A stretch of DNA of 64,000 nucleotides. It comes from Bacteroidia bacterium. Lineage in GTDB: Bacteria > Bacteroidota > Bacteroidia > Cytophagales > Cyclobacteriaceae. The translations under genes and the position numbers were made by a program. The stretch spans positions 44,194-108,193 of the forward strand of contig JAUILA010000020.1 in assembly GCA_030432655.1 (NCBI GenBank), given 5' to 3'. The notes under the pieces are model-generated. The model saw only the letters and a list, made by a program, of their open reading frames with translations, had not been told where the DNA came from and made no database searches. Below are positions 9,556 to 17,793 of this stretch, piece after piece. Positions within the stretch are counted from its first letter, which is position 1; every line of letters starts with the position of its first letter.

Positions 9556-10044
9556 TTACCTGTAATCCACTGGCTGAATATGACCACCTTCATCAACCAG
9601 GTTGGTTTCTTTCCCCGGGACAACATCGGTATTATGAGCCGAAACGCATTGCCAGCCTTCCTTTTTCTTTGCCATGACAAAACTGAAAATATTTTGGCGT
9701 TTTCCGGGGGTTGAATTTCCCTTCAATGGTGTTTGACCTGCCAGGGACATTCTGGCATGAACGATTGCCGCATTTTCACCAATGGCTTTAACGGTTACCC
9801 TTCCGACTGACAGGTCCGAATTCGAAAAGATTACGCGTAAACCGTATTCATGTGCTTTCCAAATAGATTGCCGGTCGTGCCACCAAAGTCCCACAACGTT
9901 TACAAATTCTGCGTTTTCGGAAAAAAAGGAAGCCAGTTGCTCAGCGTCCCTGTCGTTCCATGCCCTGGCAAACGCATGAGGCATTTCCTCCGGACTTTTC
10001 AAATAGCTGGAAGTGATAGGATTCATCTTTTGTTGGGTTATCAT
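9556..10044 (-). CDS. NTF2/SnoaL-like protein (SgcJ/EcaC type)
   Basis: Small cytoplasmic protein of the NTF2-like cone fold. The region FARAWNDRDAEQLASFFSEN (about residues 25-44) is the typical first helix of SgcJ/EcaC-type and DUF4440 domains, followed by strands with AEFVNVVG and WWHDRQSI. No signal peptide. The start could be the ATG at 10044 or, equally plausible, the ATG at 10026 (MNPITSS). The family contains enzymes and pure binding proteins, so no reaction can be assigned. It is transcribed divergently from cutC, and stands 26 bases upstream of the esterase gene on the same strand. Confidence 0.8.
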   Translation of the reverse strand: MITQQKMNPITSSYLKSPEEMPHAFARAWNDRDAEQLASFFSENAEFVNVVGLWWHDRQSIWKAHEYGLRVIFSNSDLSVGRVTVKAIGENAAIVHARMSLAGQTPLKGNSTPGKRQNIFSFVMAKKKEGWQCVSAHNTDVVPGKETNLVDEGGHIQPVDYR

Positions 10045-10067
10045 CTTAAATTATGTCAAATTAGAAT

Positions 10068-10709
10068 ATGCTGAAAGGGAATTCAACAATTATACGTGAA
10101 GCGTGTGTGGATACCGCTGAAAACGCATTTCGGGCCGAAAAGGAAGGAGCCAGCCGCATTGAACTATGTAGCAGGCTTGACCTGGACGGACTAACTCCCG
10201 GCCGGGAACTGATGGAAGAAGTGTGTTCCAAAATTCAAATACCTGTTCACGCGATGGTTCGTCCCCGCGCCGGGAATTTTGTCTATTCAGATAATGAACT
10301 GGAGCAAATGAAAGATCATATTGATTTGTGCAGGGATTGTGGTGCTGCCGGGGTTGTTTTAGGAGTACTCAATGATCAATCAGAAATCGATATCAAAGCC
10401 ACGGCTATGCTTGCTGCGTATGCCTCTCCGTTAAAAGTTGTATTCCACAAGGCCATTGACAGCACCCCTGATCCTGTGAAAGCAGCGCAGCAGCTGGCTT
10501 CCATTAAACAAATGACCGGGATCCTGACATCCGGGGGGCAGGCTACTGCTGAACAGGGAACTTCCGTTCTGGAAAAGATGATCCGGCAGGTCGGTGATCG
10601 GCTGGAGATCATTGTGGCTGGAAAAGTGACCCGGCACAACCTGGGCTCACTGCATGGCAAACTGAATTCTACTGCCTATCATGGAAAGCTGATTGTTTAT
10701 GACGCCTGA
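10068..10709 (+). CDS. cutC: CutC family protein (copper homeostasis)
   Basis: A TIM-barrel protein of the CutC family. Visible family motifs are EACVDTAENAFRAEKEGASR near the N-terminus, RIELCSRLDLDGLTPG, HAMVRPRAGNFVYSDNE around 57-73, GVVLGVLN, VVFHKAIDS and ILTSGGQ. The length (213 aa) is slightly shorter than many homologues (about 240) because the C-terminus ends soon after the last barrel strand. CutC was named for copper tolerance in E. coli, but the direct role in copper handling is disputed, so only the family is certain. Monocistronic, convergent with the PCMD lipoprotein. Confidence 0.93.
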   Translation: MLKGNSTIIREACVDTAENAFRAEKEGASRIELCSRLDLDGLTPGRELMEEVCSKIQIPVHAMVRPRAGNFVYSDNELEQMKDHIDLCRDCGAAGVVLGVLNDQSEIDIKATAMLAAYASPLKVVFHKAIDSTPDPVKAAQQLASIKQMTGILTSGGQATAEQGTSVLEKMIRQVGDRLEIIVAGKVTRHNLGSLHGKLNSTAYHGKLIVYDA

Positions 10710-10734
10710 TCCGATACTGTCCGCTCATGCAACT

Positions 10735-11823
10735 TTACTCAGCATATTGTAGTTCCAGGTCGTCAATGATAAGCAGGCTTCCAACGGCTCCGGCAAAACG
10801 GGCTCCGTCAAAACTGGAAGATGCAACAAATGTGATGTGAGTCGGGAGAATAAAATCCAGGGAATCTCCGGTCACATACGACCCATCCGGAGGTTTTATT
10901 GAATCCGGGTAGCTGTTATCAAGCACTCCGTAGACAAATTCAATAGTTACGGATTCAAGGGTTTCAACTGTTTCTCCTGACCGGAACCAGGCAGTCGCCA
11001 GACGCTTTATTTGGCCCGAAGACCGCACTTCCAGGTAGGCATAAATATCACATTGATCACCGTAAGACAAGTCATTGCCATTTTTGTCTTTGTTTTCCGG
11101 ACCCGGAATATAGCTGTAGAGGAGCTCCATATGAGTCGGCCGGCCTGCGAAAGGGGTGCCAAAATCAATTGCCGCTTCAGGGTCTGCGGGATCCACATTG
11201 TCGGAATTAAACTTGCCGGTAAAAATGGAGCCCGCCGAAATCGGAGCCCCAAATATCCCGGCGAGCGAACCGTTATCAAGGGTTTCCATCCTCGCAGCAA
11301 AATTGTCATCTTCAACTTCCAGCGGGGTAGTAGCCGTCAGGCCCAGGATTTGGGTTCCCGGATTTCCGGTGCCCCAAACGGTTGTTTGAGCATCTGTACC
11401 TGGCTCAAAATAATTTCCACCGGTTTTAAACCACGAGTTAAAATCCGAATTCGGCAATTGGGGCGTGGCATTTCCGGGAAGCGGAATTATCTCCCAGGTG
11501 GAGACCGAACCATCTTCGGCCGTAACCATGATGGTAGCGGTTTCACGCATATCCAGCAAATCACCTGGTTGCTTGTCAGATGTGGCGAATGAGCTCAGTT
11601 TTAGCGATTGAATCCTAATGCCTGAAAGATCCACCCCCGGCGGAAACTCAATTTCCACAGCATTATTTACCTGGTCAATAGACGCCTGACTGGCCTGGTT
11701 GCTGACTTCGATCTGTTTTATCCGGGCATAGGATGAATAACCGAAATAATCCTCCTCCAGGCATGCCGGGAGAATAAGGATCAGGAATGGCAGGATAACG
11801 TTATGTGTTTTCATGCGTATCAT
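10735..11823 (-). CDS. PCMD-domain lipoprotein
   Basis: Lipoprotein with a type II signal peptide whose lipobox is LPAC at about residues 18-22. Residues about 30-115 form an Ig-like/DUF5018-like segment (IQSLKLSSFATSD, GSVSTWEI). The rest (about 120-360) matches the PCMD (putative carbohydrate metabolism) domain: LPNSDFNSWF, an invariant-looking VWGTGN, then FAARMET and a C-terminal GSLLIIDDLELQY. These proteins in Bacteroidota are surface or outer-membrane-attached and are presumed to bind or process glycans, but no enzyme activity is established. The ATG overlaps the stop of the upstream barrel gene by 4 bases, so the two form one translationally coupled unit. Confidence 0.85.
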   Translation of the reverse strand: MIRMKTHNVILPFLILILPACLEEDYFGYSSYARIKQIEVSNQASQASIDQVNNAVEIEFPPGVDLSGIRIQSLKLSSFATSDKQPGDLLDMRETATIMVTAEDGSVSTWEIIPLPGNATPQLPNSDFNSWFKTGGNYFEPGTDAQTTVWGTGNPGTQILGLTATTPLEVEDDNFAARMETLDNGSLAGIFGAPISAGSIFTGKFNSDNVDPADPEAAIDFGTPFAGRPTHMELLYSYIPGPENKDKNGNDLSYGDQCDIYAYLEVRSSGQIKRLATAWFRSGETVETLESVTIEFVYGVLDNSYPDSIKPPDGSYVTGDSLDFILPTHITFVASSSFDGARFAGAVGSLLIIDDLELQYAE

Positions 11824-12587
11824 GGGTTATTTATAAAATAGGCCAGACCTAAATTGAGTGATAGGAGATCCAGATTGAAGTTAACATTGTTCCGGACATC
11901 ACGGGATTTGTCGGTCCCGTTTGTAGTCGTCTCCGTAACCGTTAGCTGATAACCGGCGACATTCAGCTGAATTTCAAAACTGAAATTCTGCATTGCAAAA
12001 AAATTGATGCCCGGGCTGATATTGATAGCGAACATGAACTCATCAGTAAATACCTTACTGATCTCGTCCAGGTTTTTGGTTTCTCTTCGGAGTCCGTTGT
12101 TTTGACCGAACCCGAATCCAATTTCCAGAAAAAAACTTAATCTCTCGGTTCGGGTAAGCGGGAAGTACGTCCGCAACATGGGAGCAATTTCGTATCCGCG
12201 GTTAATGCTTCTGACGTTGAGTGTGTCCGGATCCCTGAAAATGGTCCCTGTAAACTTGCTCTGGTGATAGATGACCGACACTCCTGTCATAACATAATCC
12301 CCGATAAAGTATCCGCCCCTCAACTGGACTCTGTACGACAGATCATCCCCCTCTATCGTATTCTGAAGCAGCCCGGGATTGTTTACCTGTTTTCTGTCCC
12401 TGACGGAAAAGGTAAGCCCGACATAGCCGTTTCCTGCCTTGAACGGGTGGAAATTATCTTCATAATAACTTGAAATAAGCTCATAAGCAGAGTAGGTATG
12501 CCTGGAGGTGGTATCTGCAGCCTGCTGGGCTTTTGCCGGGGAAATAAGCACCGCCAGAATGAGGATCAGGTATATTTTGATATTCAC
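11820..12587 (-). CDS. Outer-membrane beta-barrel protein
   Basis: Signal peptide (MNIKIYLILILAVLISPAKA) followed by about 230 residues of alternating polar/hydrophobic strands rich in Gly, Tyr and Phe, ending with LSLNLGLAYFINNP, a C-terminal aromatic strand of the kind used for BAM insertion. The repeated pattern (GGYFIGDYVMTGVSVIYH, FFLEIGFGFGQ) resembles small 8-10-stranded barrels. Function unknown; it may be the membrane partner of the PCMD lipoprotein encoded immediately downstream with a 4-base overlap. A 10-bp palindrome CTTCGCGAAG sits directly upstream of the ATG, at the likely ribosome-binding region. Confidence 0.82.
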   Translation of the reverse strand: MNIKIYLILILAVLISPAKAQQAADTTSRHTYSAYELISSYYEDNFHPFKAGNGYVGLTFSVRDRKQVNNPGLLQNTIEGDDLSYRVQLRGGYFIGDYVMTGVSVIYHQSKFTGTIFRDPDTLNVRSINRGYEIAPMLRTYFPLTRTERLSFFLEIGFGFGQNNGLRRETKNLDEISKVFTDEFMFAINISPGINFFAMQNFSFEIQLNVAGYQLTVTETTTNGTDKSRDVRNNVNFNLDLLSLNLGLAYFINNP

Positions 12588-12878
12588 GCTTCGCGAAGTT
12601 TTGCTGATAGTAATTTAGTCATGTATATGCGTTAGATGCCACTTTTCAGGCAAATAACTTATGCGTTACGCACTATTTTTTAATTCCTGCGTAATATCCT
12701 GCCATCAGTTTACTTCGAATGCTGGCTGTCCGGAGAATGGTAGCCGGATAGATTGCATACCCCTGTGAGAATGAGCTGTTTAATTCCCTGATCGCCTTCA
12801 TTGCGTAAAATATGCTTTCATGCAATCCTGGCGGACCCTATTTCTTATTATATTGGGTCGGTAATCCCTGCCTCCGAC

Positions 12879-14762
12879 ATGAATATTAAATTGCCTTCGG
12901 TTCACTACCTGGTTAGTTCTGCAGAGACAGCCTTTCTAAGGTTCCCCCTGACCATTGTATCTGCTGTAATAGCAGCTGGTTGTGCACTGCTGATTATTGA
13001 AAGTGAGACTTCATCAAATTACACCGTAATGAACCTGATGCTCACCGCAGCGCTGGGTATTCCGGTTTACACGGGCGTTGCTCTTCTCACCCAGCGACCA
13101 GTCCCGGGCGCGAGGTATTATTATTATGCAGGCGCCACCCTGGTATTAATTCTTGTTTTCATGAGTCTGCCGGAGTTTAATTCCACCTTTAACCGTTATC
13201 GCCCCTATTTCCGCTATGCTGTTTACAATGCAGCGGCTCATCTGCTGGTGGCCGTAGCACCCTATTTTCAAAAAGGGGAACTGAATGGTTTCTGGAACTA
13301 CAACAAATCGCTGTTTTTACGGATTTTATTGTCCCTGCTTTATTCCCTGGTGATGTATGCCGGTCTTGCCCTGTCGATCTTTACAGTAGATGAATTATTC
13401 AATGCAGAGATAGACCCCAGGTTATTTGCCGAAGTATTTGTGGTGATCACATATGTGTTTAATACCTGGTTTTTCGTGGCGGGTCTGCCAGCTGAATTTG
13501 ATGAATTACAGCGTGATACCCGATATCCGCGCGGGTTGAAGGTATTCTGTCAGTACGTTCTTGTTCCGCTTATCGTCATTTACCTGGTCATTCTCTACAT
13601 CTACGGGGGCAAGATCATGATTACCTGGAACTGGCCGGAGGGGTTGGTTTCCTACCTTATTATGGTTATTTCGGTGGCGGGAATACTGACCATGTTGCTT
13701 CTCTATCCGTATAGTGAGAACGAGGATGGACATTGGATTAAATCACTGCGAAAAGCGTTCTATTTACTCCTGATACCTCTTGTTATTATGTTGTTTCTTG
13801 CCATCGGGATAAGGATCAATACCTATGGGTTTACGGTTAACCGTTATCTGATTCTGTTAACCGGCATCTGGATCTCAATGGCGGCCATTTATTCACTGGT
13901 ACGTCCAAGGCATATTAAATTTCTCCCGGCCTCTCTGGGCATCCTCTACCTGCTGTGTTCCTTTGGGTATTGGGGAATGTTCTCAGTAAGCGAGCGGGAT
14001 CAGACAGACAGACTGGAGACAATTCTGTCAGAAAATGGTTTACTGGAGAATGGCAAGATAGTGAATGAAGTGAAATGGGATCGTTCGGAATTCCCTGAAT
14101 TCAAATCACCTGATCAATTGATCAATAACCTGGTCCTTTCCGACAGTCTGCATAATGAAGTAATCTCCATTCTGGAATACCTGGACGATTATCATGGGTT
14201 CAATTCCATTGAATCCTGGTTTGAACAGGACATTGATGGGCTGATAAAAGAATCTATTGAGGCCGATAATGATACAATCCGTGCATTTGCCCGCGATGAA
14301 AAATGGATATTTGCGGAATCTATGGGACTGTCGGGCTACACGAAGGTGGGTTATGATAACATATATCTCACATTTGTGCGGGAGAATGATCAGGTGCTGT
14401 CACTTGACGGCTATCGTTTTATGGTGAATGTGCCATCTGTCAACTTTACAGTTAACAGGAGGTTTCCCGACGATTCATCCGGATTGATTAACCTGGATTG
14501 GGATGAGGAAAACTTTCATATTGACTACCTGGATACAATCCGTTTTGATATCTCATTTAAAATGCTGAAACGGGATCTTATCCTGCATTCAGGAACCATA
14601 GATCCGGATAATGAGATTCAGTTCAGCACTATTCGCTACGAAAATCAGGATAAGTCATCCGTCCTGGTGGTCAGGCAGGCTGGTATGATCGTCGATAAAA
14701 TGGATACGACGATTAACAGGATCCAGGTGGACATTCTGACAAATGCAGGCAGGACAGACTAA
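12879..14762 (+). CDS. DUF4153 integral membrane protein
   Basis: I choose the ATG at 12879 (MNIKLPSVHYLV); an upstream ATG at 12801 would add 26 residues that do not fit the family start. The first 370 residues contain about ten hydrophobic membrane segments beginning with FPLTIVSAVIAAGCALLI, the typical N-terminal segment of DUF4153. The C-terminal 250 residues, starting near ERDQTDRLETILSENG, are soluble and probably periplasmic or cytoplasmic. The function of the family is unknown. It is monocistronic and convergent with the long heptad-repeat gene, with 16 bases between stops. Confidence 0.85.
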   Translation: MNIKLPSVHYLVSSAETAFLRFPLTIVSAVIAAGCALLIIESETSSNYTVMNLMLTAALGIPVYTGVALLTQRPVPGARYYYYAGATLVLILVFMSLPEFNSTFNRYRPYFRYAVYNAAAHLLVAVAPYFQKGELNGFWNYNKSLFLRILLSLLYSLVMYAGLALSIFTVDELFNAEIDPRLFAEVFVVITYVFNTWFFVAGLPAEFDELQRDTRYPRGLKVFCQYVLVPLIVIYLVILYIYGGKIMITWNWPEGLVSYLIMVISVAGILTMLLLYPYSENEDGHWIKSLRKAFYLLLIPLVIMLFLAIGIRINTYGFTVNRYLILLTGIWISMAAIYSLVRPRHIKFLPASLGILYLLCSFGYWGMFSVSERDQTDRLETILSENGLLENGKIVNEVKWDRSEFPEFKSPDQLINNLVLSDSLHNEVISILEYLDDYHGFNSIESWFEQDIDGLIKESIEADNDTIRAFARDEKWIFAESMGLSGYTKVGYDNIYLTFVRENDQVLSLDGYRFMVNVPSVNFTVNRRFPDDSSGLINLDWDEENFHIDYLDTIRFDISFKMLKRDLILHSGTIDPDNEIQFSTIRYENQDKSSVLVVRQAGMIVDKMDTTINRIQVDILTNAGRTD

Positions 14763-14778
14763 AACTGAACGGGGGTGG

Positions 14779-16806
14779 TTATGGCTGTCCCGGAAAATCA
14801 CTCCACGGGGTCCAGTTTGAGGCCTGTGGTAATCCCTGGTGGTCCTGTTCCTCGTAAGTCCGTTGGTAAATCTTCCCGGTAGCATCCCTGGCAATTAACA
14901 ATCCGCTGATGACGGTATCCGAATTCTCCTGATACTGCAGATCAATGCTGACATCAACCGCAACGAGGACCCCTGCAGGCAATCCAAAGTTCTTCCAGTT
15001 GGTATAGACACCTGGTTCGTTCAGCTGATCCCGTCGAACATTCACCGCAAATCTGATGTAAATCCGGCCATTGGTGCTCTTGATGGTAGCAATGGCTGCG
15101 GTAACGTTTGAGGAAGTCCCCTGTTGTGAAGCCAGGGCCGAGTCTGTAGAGGGCGTGATTGTCTTGAGGCGATCCGACTTAGCTTCTATCTTATCCAGCT
15201 TATGTTCCTGCTTATCTGCTTTGCCTTCCAGTTTATCCAATTTACCTTCCTGACGGTCTGCTTTTTTCTCAAGTTTGTCCAGTTTGGTTTCCTGCTTATC
15301 TGATTTCTTCTCCAGTTTATCCAGTTTACTTTCCTGGCGATCCATCTTTTTCTCGATTCTGTCAAGTTTGGTTTCCTGCTTGTCGAGTTTCTGTTCCTGC
15401 CGGTCCATTTTTTGCTCCAGTCGATCAGATTTCTTTTCCTGCCGGTCTGCCTTTCCTTCCAGTTTGTCAAGTTTCTCTTCCTGCCGGTCTGCTTTCTCCT
15501 CTAATCGGTCTATTTTACTTTCCTGCCGGTCTGCTTTGCTTTCCAGAATATCCAGTTTGCCTTCCTGGCGGTCCGACTTTTCCTCTATACGATCAATTTT
15601 TGTTTCAATTATATCCCCTTTCTGTTCGAGGATACCGATCTGAGTCTCCTGCCGGTCAGCTTTCTCTTCAAGTTTATTGACAGCAGTGATAATCTCATTC
15701 ACTTTTTCCGTGATCCGGTCCCCCTTCTCTTCCTGTCGCTGCACGGAATTGATTATAACCGAAATACTGGATCCCTGGATATCTGCTTTTGACTCCAGTT
15801 TGGCTACTGACTCGTGGATTTCGCGGATGGTTCTGTCTGAACTATTCTCCGCTGACTCCTGGCCCAGGATCTGTCCGATACCGTCAATGCCGCGAACCAC
15901 AGCGCTGAATGCCTCTCCACTATTAAAGCTCACATCTACGCCCGCTTCACCACCGGCACCAACACCTGCTGAAATTGACGGAGTGGCAACTTTTAATCCA
16001 TTTTCAATTCCATCAAAGAGTTTAGTGTGTTCCTCAATATAATCCGAAGCCTCTTTGAAAAACGGGGTGACCTCTATAACGATATCATCGAACAATTCTT
16101 CCGCCCCATTATATAAGTCTCTGTATACATCTATGAGGTAACGATCTGTTCTGTCTGCAAGCTCTTTCAAGAGACCCAATGGTCCGAATATCATCCCGGT
16201 CATTGAAACAATACTATTCTGCAAATTGCTTTCGGTGATATAGGAATCTAAAAATTCAATGGTACGAATCTGAGCATATTCCATCCCGGATTGCAGTGTC
16301 TGCCATTGCATCAGCATATCCAGGCTTTGTCGTGCCCCGGTTCGGGCTCCGTTCATGTAATCCACAACCACATCCATGAGTGTCCGGCGTGATTTACTGA
16401 CCGGCAATGCCCGGGCCAGTTGGCCCAACATAAATGAATAGCTGTCCATTAGCGCATATAGCTTGACGGTTTCACTGCCTGGCAATTCAGGGTCGATCGT
16501 CGAATGTACGCTCAATTTTTTTGCAGAGGAGTCCTCCTTTCCCACCCGTACCTTAAGTGTTTTGGTTTCGCCTTTTGGGAATGGAGCCTGTACGAGTGCA
16601 AGTTTACTGGAAAATTGAAGCGGTAAGGGGGAGACATTGATTTTGTCAAAATAAAAGGAAACCTGCCTGGGTTTGTCCGTCTTAAAGTTTCCTTCAACGG
16701 CGAGGATAGTACCTCCGCTAATTCTGCTGACCGGGTTGCCTGCCTGGTCACCTGAAAGTGCAATTACTTTTTTAATCGTGGGGTTGGTGTTTTTTCGTGA
16801 GGCCAT
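14779..16806 (-). CDS. 675-aa multidomain protein with a 24-heptad coiled coil
   Basis: Unrecognised protein without a signal peptide. Layout: a beta-rich N-terminal region (about 20-105; ISGGTILAVEGNF resembles an IPT/TIG-type fold); a mainly helical region (about 110-330) with a hydrophobic Gly-containing segment at 197-214 and a small-residue segment at 271-315 (SISAGVGAGGEAGVDV); 24 uninterrupted heptads of form xKxDxxE at 381-548; a Ser/Thr linker; and a C-terminal domain (570-675) holding two related repeats, each with NG/TG-[RK]-IY-x-R and later NW-x-x-[FW]. The heptad core positions alternate Leu/Leu with Ala/Gln. Such architecture suits an elongated fibre or scaffold ending in a binding head. 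The ATG lies inside the upstream HEAT gene (35-base overlap), so the two are translationally coupled. Confidence 0.85.
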   Translation of the reverse strand: MASRKNTNPTIKKVIALSGDQAGNPVSRISGGTILAVEGNFKTDKPRQVSFYFDKINVSPLPLQFSSKLALVQAPFPKGETKTLKVRVGKEDSSAKKLSVHSTIDPELPGSETVKLYALMDSYSFMLGQLARALPVSKSRRTLMDVVVDYMNGARTGARQSLDMLMQWQTLQSGMEYAQIRTIEFLDSYITESNLQNSIVSMTGMIFGPLGLLKELADRTDRYLIDVYRDLYNGAEELFDDIVIEVTPFFKEASDYIEEHTKLFDGIENGLKVATPSISAGVGAGGEAGVDVSFNSGEAFSAVVRGIDGIGQILGQESAENSSDRTIREIHESVAKLESKADIQGSSISVIINSVQRQEEKGDRITEKVNEIITAVNKLEEKADRQETQIGILEQKGDIIETKIDRIEEKSDRQEGKLDILESKADRQESKIDRLEEKADRQEEKLDKLEGKADRQEKKSDRLEQKMDRQEQKLDKQETKLDRIEKKMDRQESKLDKLEKKSDKQETKLDKLEKKADRQEGKLDKLEGKADKQEHKLDKIEAKSDRLKTITPSTDSALASQQGTSSNVTAAIATIKSTNGRIYIRFAVNVRRDQLNEPGVYTNWKNFGLPAGVLVAVDVSIDLQYQENSDTVISGLLIARDATGKIYQRTYEEQDHQGLPQASNWTPWSDFPGQP
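15163..15666 (-). repeat. Tandem heptad-coding repeat (24 x 21 bp, many as 42-bp pairs)
   Basis: Twenty-four consecutive 21-bp units encode xKxDxxE heptads with no gap or stutter. Units often alternate between a KLDKLE-type and a KADRQE-type heptad, giving a 42-bp period, and the repeated elements read on the plus strand include CTTCCTGCCGGTCTGC and CAGTTTATCCA variants. Copies differ at synonymous and a few core positions, so the array is diverged but of evident duplication origin. Confidence 0.93.
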
Positions 16807-17596
16807 GATTGTGTTGTTTTCTGATGGTCGAGATGTCTTCTTGTAATTGCCTGATGACTTCCTGGTGTTGTTCGATCGAGATTTGTTTCTCCAGGGTTTT
16901 CAGCACATCCGGGTGGCTGATCATGCTCATACTGAAAGCAACTCTCCAGCGAACATGATGCGAAGGATCTTTAAATGCTCTTTTCAGAATAGTGAGTGCC
17001 TTCGGTGTTCCAATGCGGCCCAGTGCCAGAACAGCTTCCTGCCTGATATCACGGGGATTAGTCTTTTTAATGAATGGTTTGATATCTTCTTCTGTACCGG
17101 GAAGGCCATATGCTTTCAGAGCGCTCAGGGCTTCCCAGACAATCCATTCGCTGTCAGCTTTTAAACCTTTTCTTATTTCAGGTAATGCCGCCTTGTGGTT
17201 GATCATGTTGAGCATGAGAGCGGCATTCCAGCGTTTGGAATTATTCCGGGACTTCAGGGCATGTAATAATTTGTTGGTTACCTTTTCCCTGTCAAACCTG
17301 GTAACGGCCCAGAATGACCGCCAGCGGGCATGAACTTCACGCTCACTGATGGCAAATTGTACCACGGCATCCAGTGTGTCTGCATGAGCAAATTCTCCCA
17401 GGAAGCTTACCACGTCCCATCGGACAAAATCATCCTTATCATTCAGGTGTGGAATGAGTCCGGGTGCGCATGCGCTTCCTAATTCATATACCTGCTCACG
17501 AACGGAGGAGCGTTCTTCATGATTTCTGGCCTGTTTCAGATTTGCTATAATCTTCTCTAACGACGGGTTGATATTTTTACCTCCCTTTTCCATCAT
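16772..17596 (-). CDS. HEAT-repeat protein
   Basis: A 274-residue alpha-solenoid with five to six HEAT (PBS-lyase-type) repeats between about residues 30 and 235. Clear units contain DDFVRWDVVSFLGEF, VHARWRSFWAVTRF, SKRWNAALMLNMI, EWIVWEALSALKAYG, DIRQEAVLALGRIG and HHVRWRVAFSMSMI. The recurring VRW/ARW/RW element is unusually consistent, indicating recent internal duplication or a conserved face. The C-terminus (about 238-265) is a short amphipathic helix rich in Gln/Glu. No catalytic motif or signal peptide, so it is probably a cytoplasmic scaffold or adaptor. Its 3' end overlaps the heptad-repeat gene by 35 bases, suggesting that the two products act together. The start may be either of two adjacent ATGs (17596 or 17593). 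Confidence 0.88.
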   Translation of the reverse strand: MMEKGGKNINPSLEKIIANLKQARNHEERSSVREQVYELGSACAPGLIPHLNDKDDFVRWDVVSFLGEFAHADTLDAVVQFAISEREVHARWRSFWAVTRFDREKVTNKLLHALKSRNNSKRWNAALMLNMINHKAALPEIRKGLKADSEWIVWEALSALKAYGLPGTEEDIKPFIKKTNPRDIRQEAVLALGRIGTPKALTILKRAFKDPSHHVRWRVAFSMSMISHPDVLKTLEKQISIEQHQEVIRQLQEDISTIRKQHNHGLTKKHQPHD

Positions 17597-17793
17597 AGCC
17601 TGCAGATAAGGATGTATACTGTACCTTATAAGATAGCTTAAAATCAGGAGTAATTAAACTAAAACACTGATTATAAGGTGATTAAGTTTACCTGGTCTTC
17701 AAAAAAGAGTGTGCACGATCGTAAAACCATCATCTGATTGTGATGTTATTCCGAATAGTTTAATTTTAACAAAACACTTCAATACACCCTGAA

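Noticed and set aside
12589..12598. CTTCGCGAAG palindrome as an operator
   Set aside because: The core TTCGCGAA also occurs at 51340-51347 and inside a coding region near 39811, so it is not specific to regulatory DNA.
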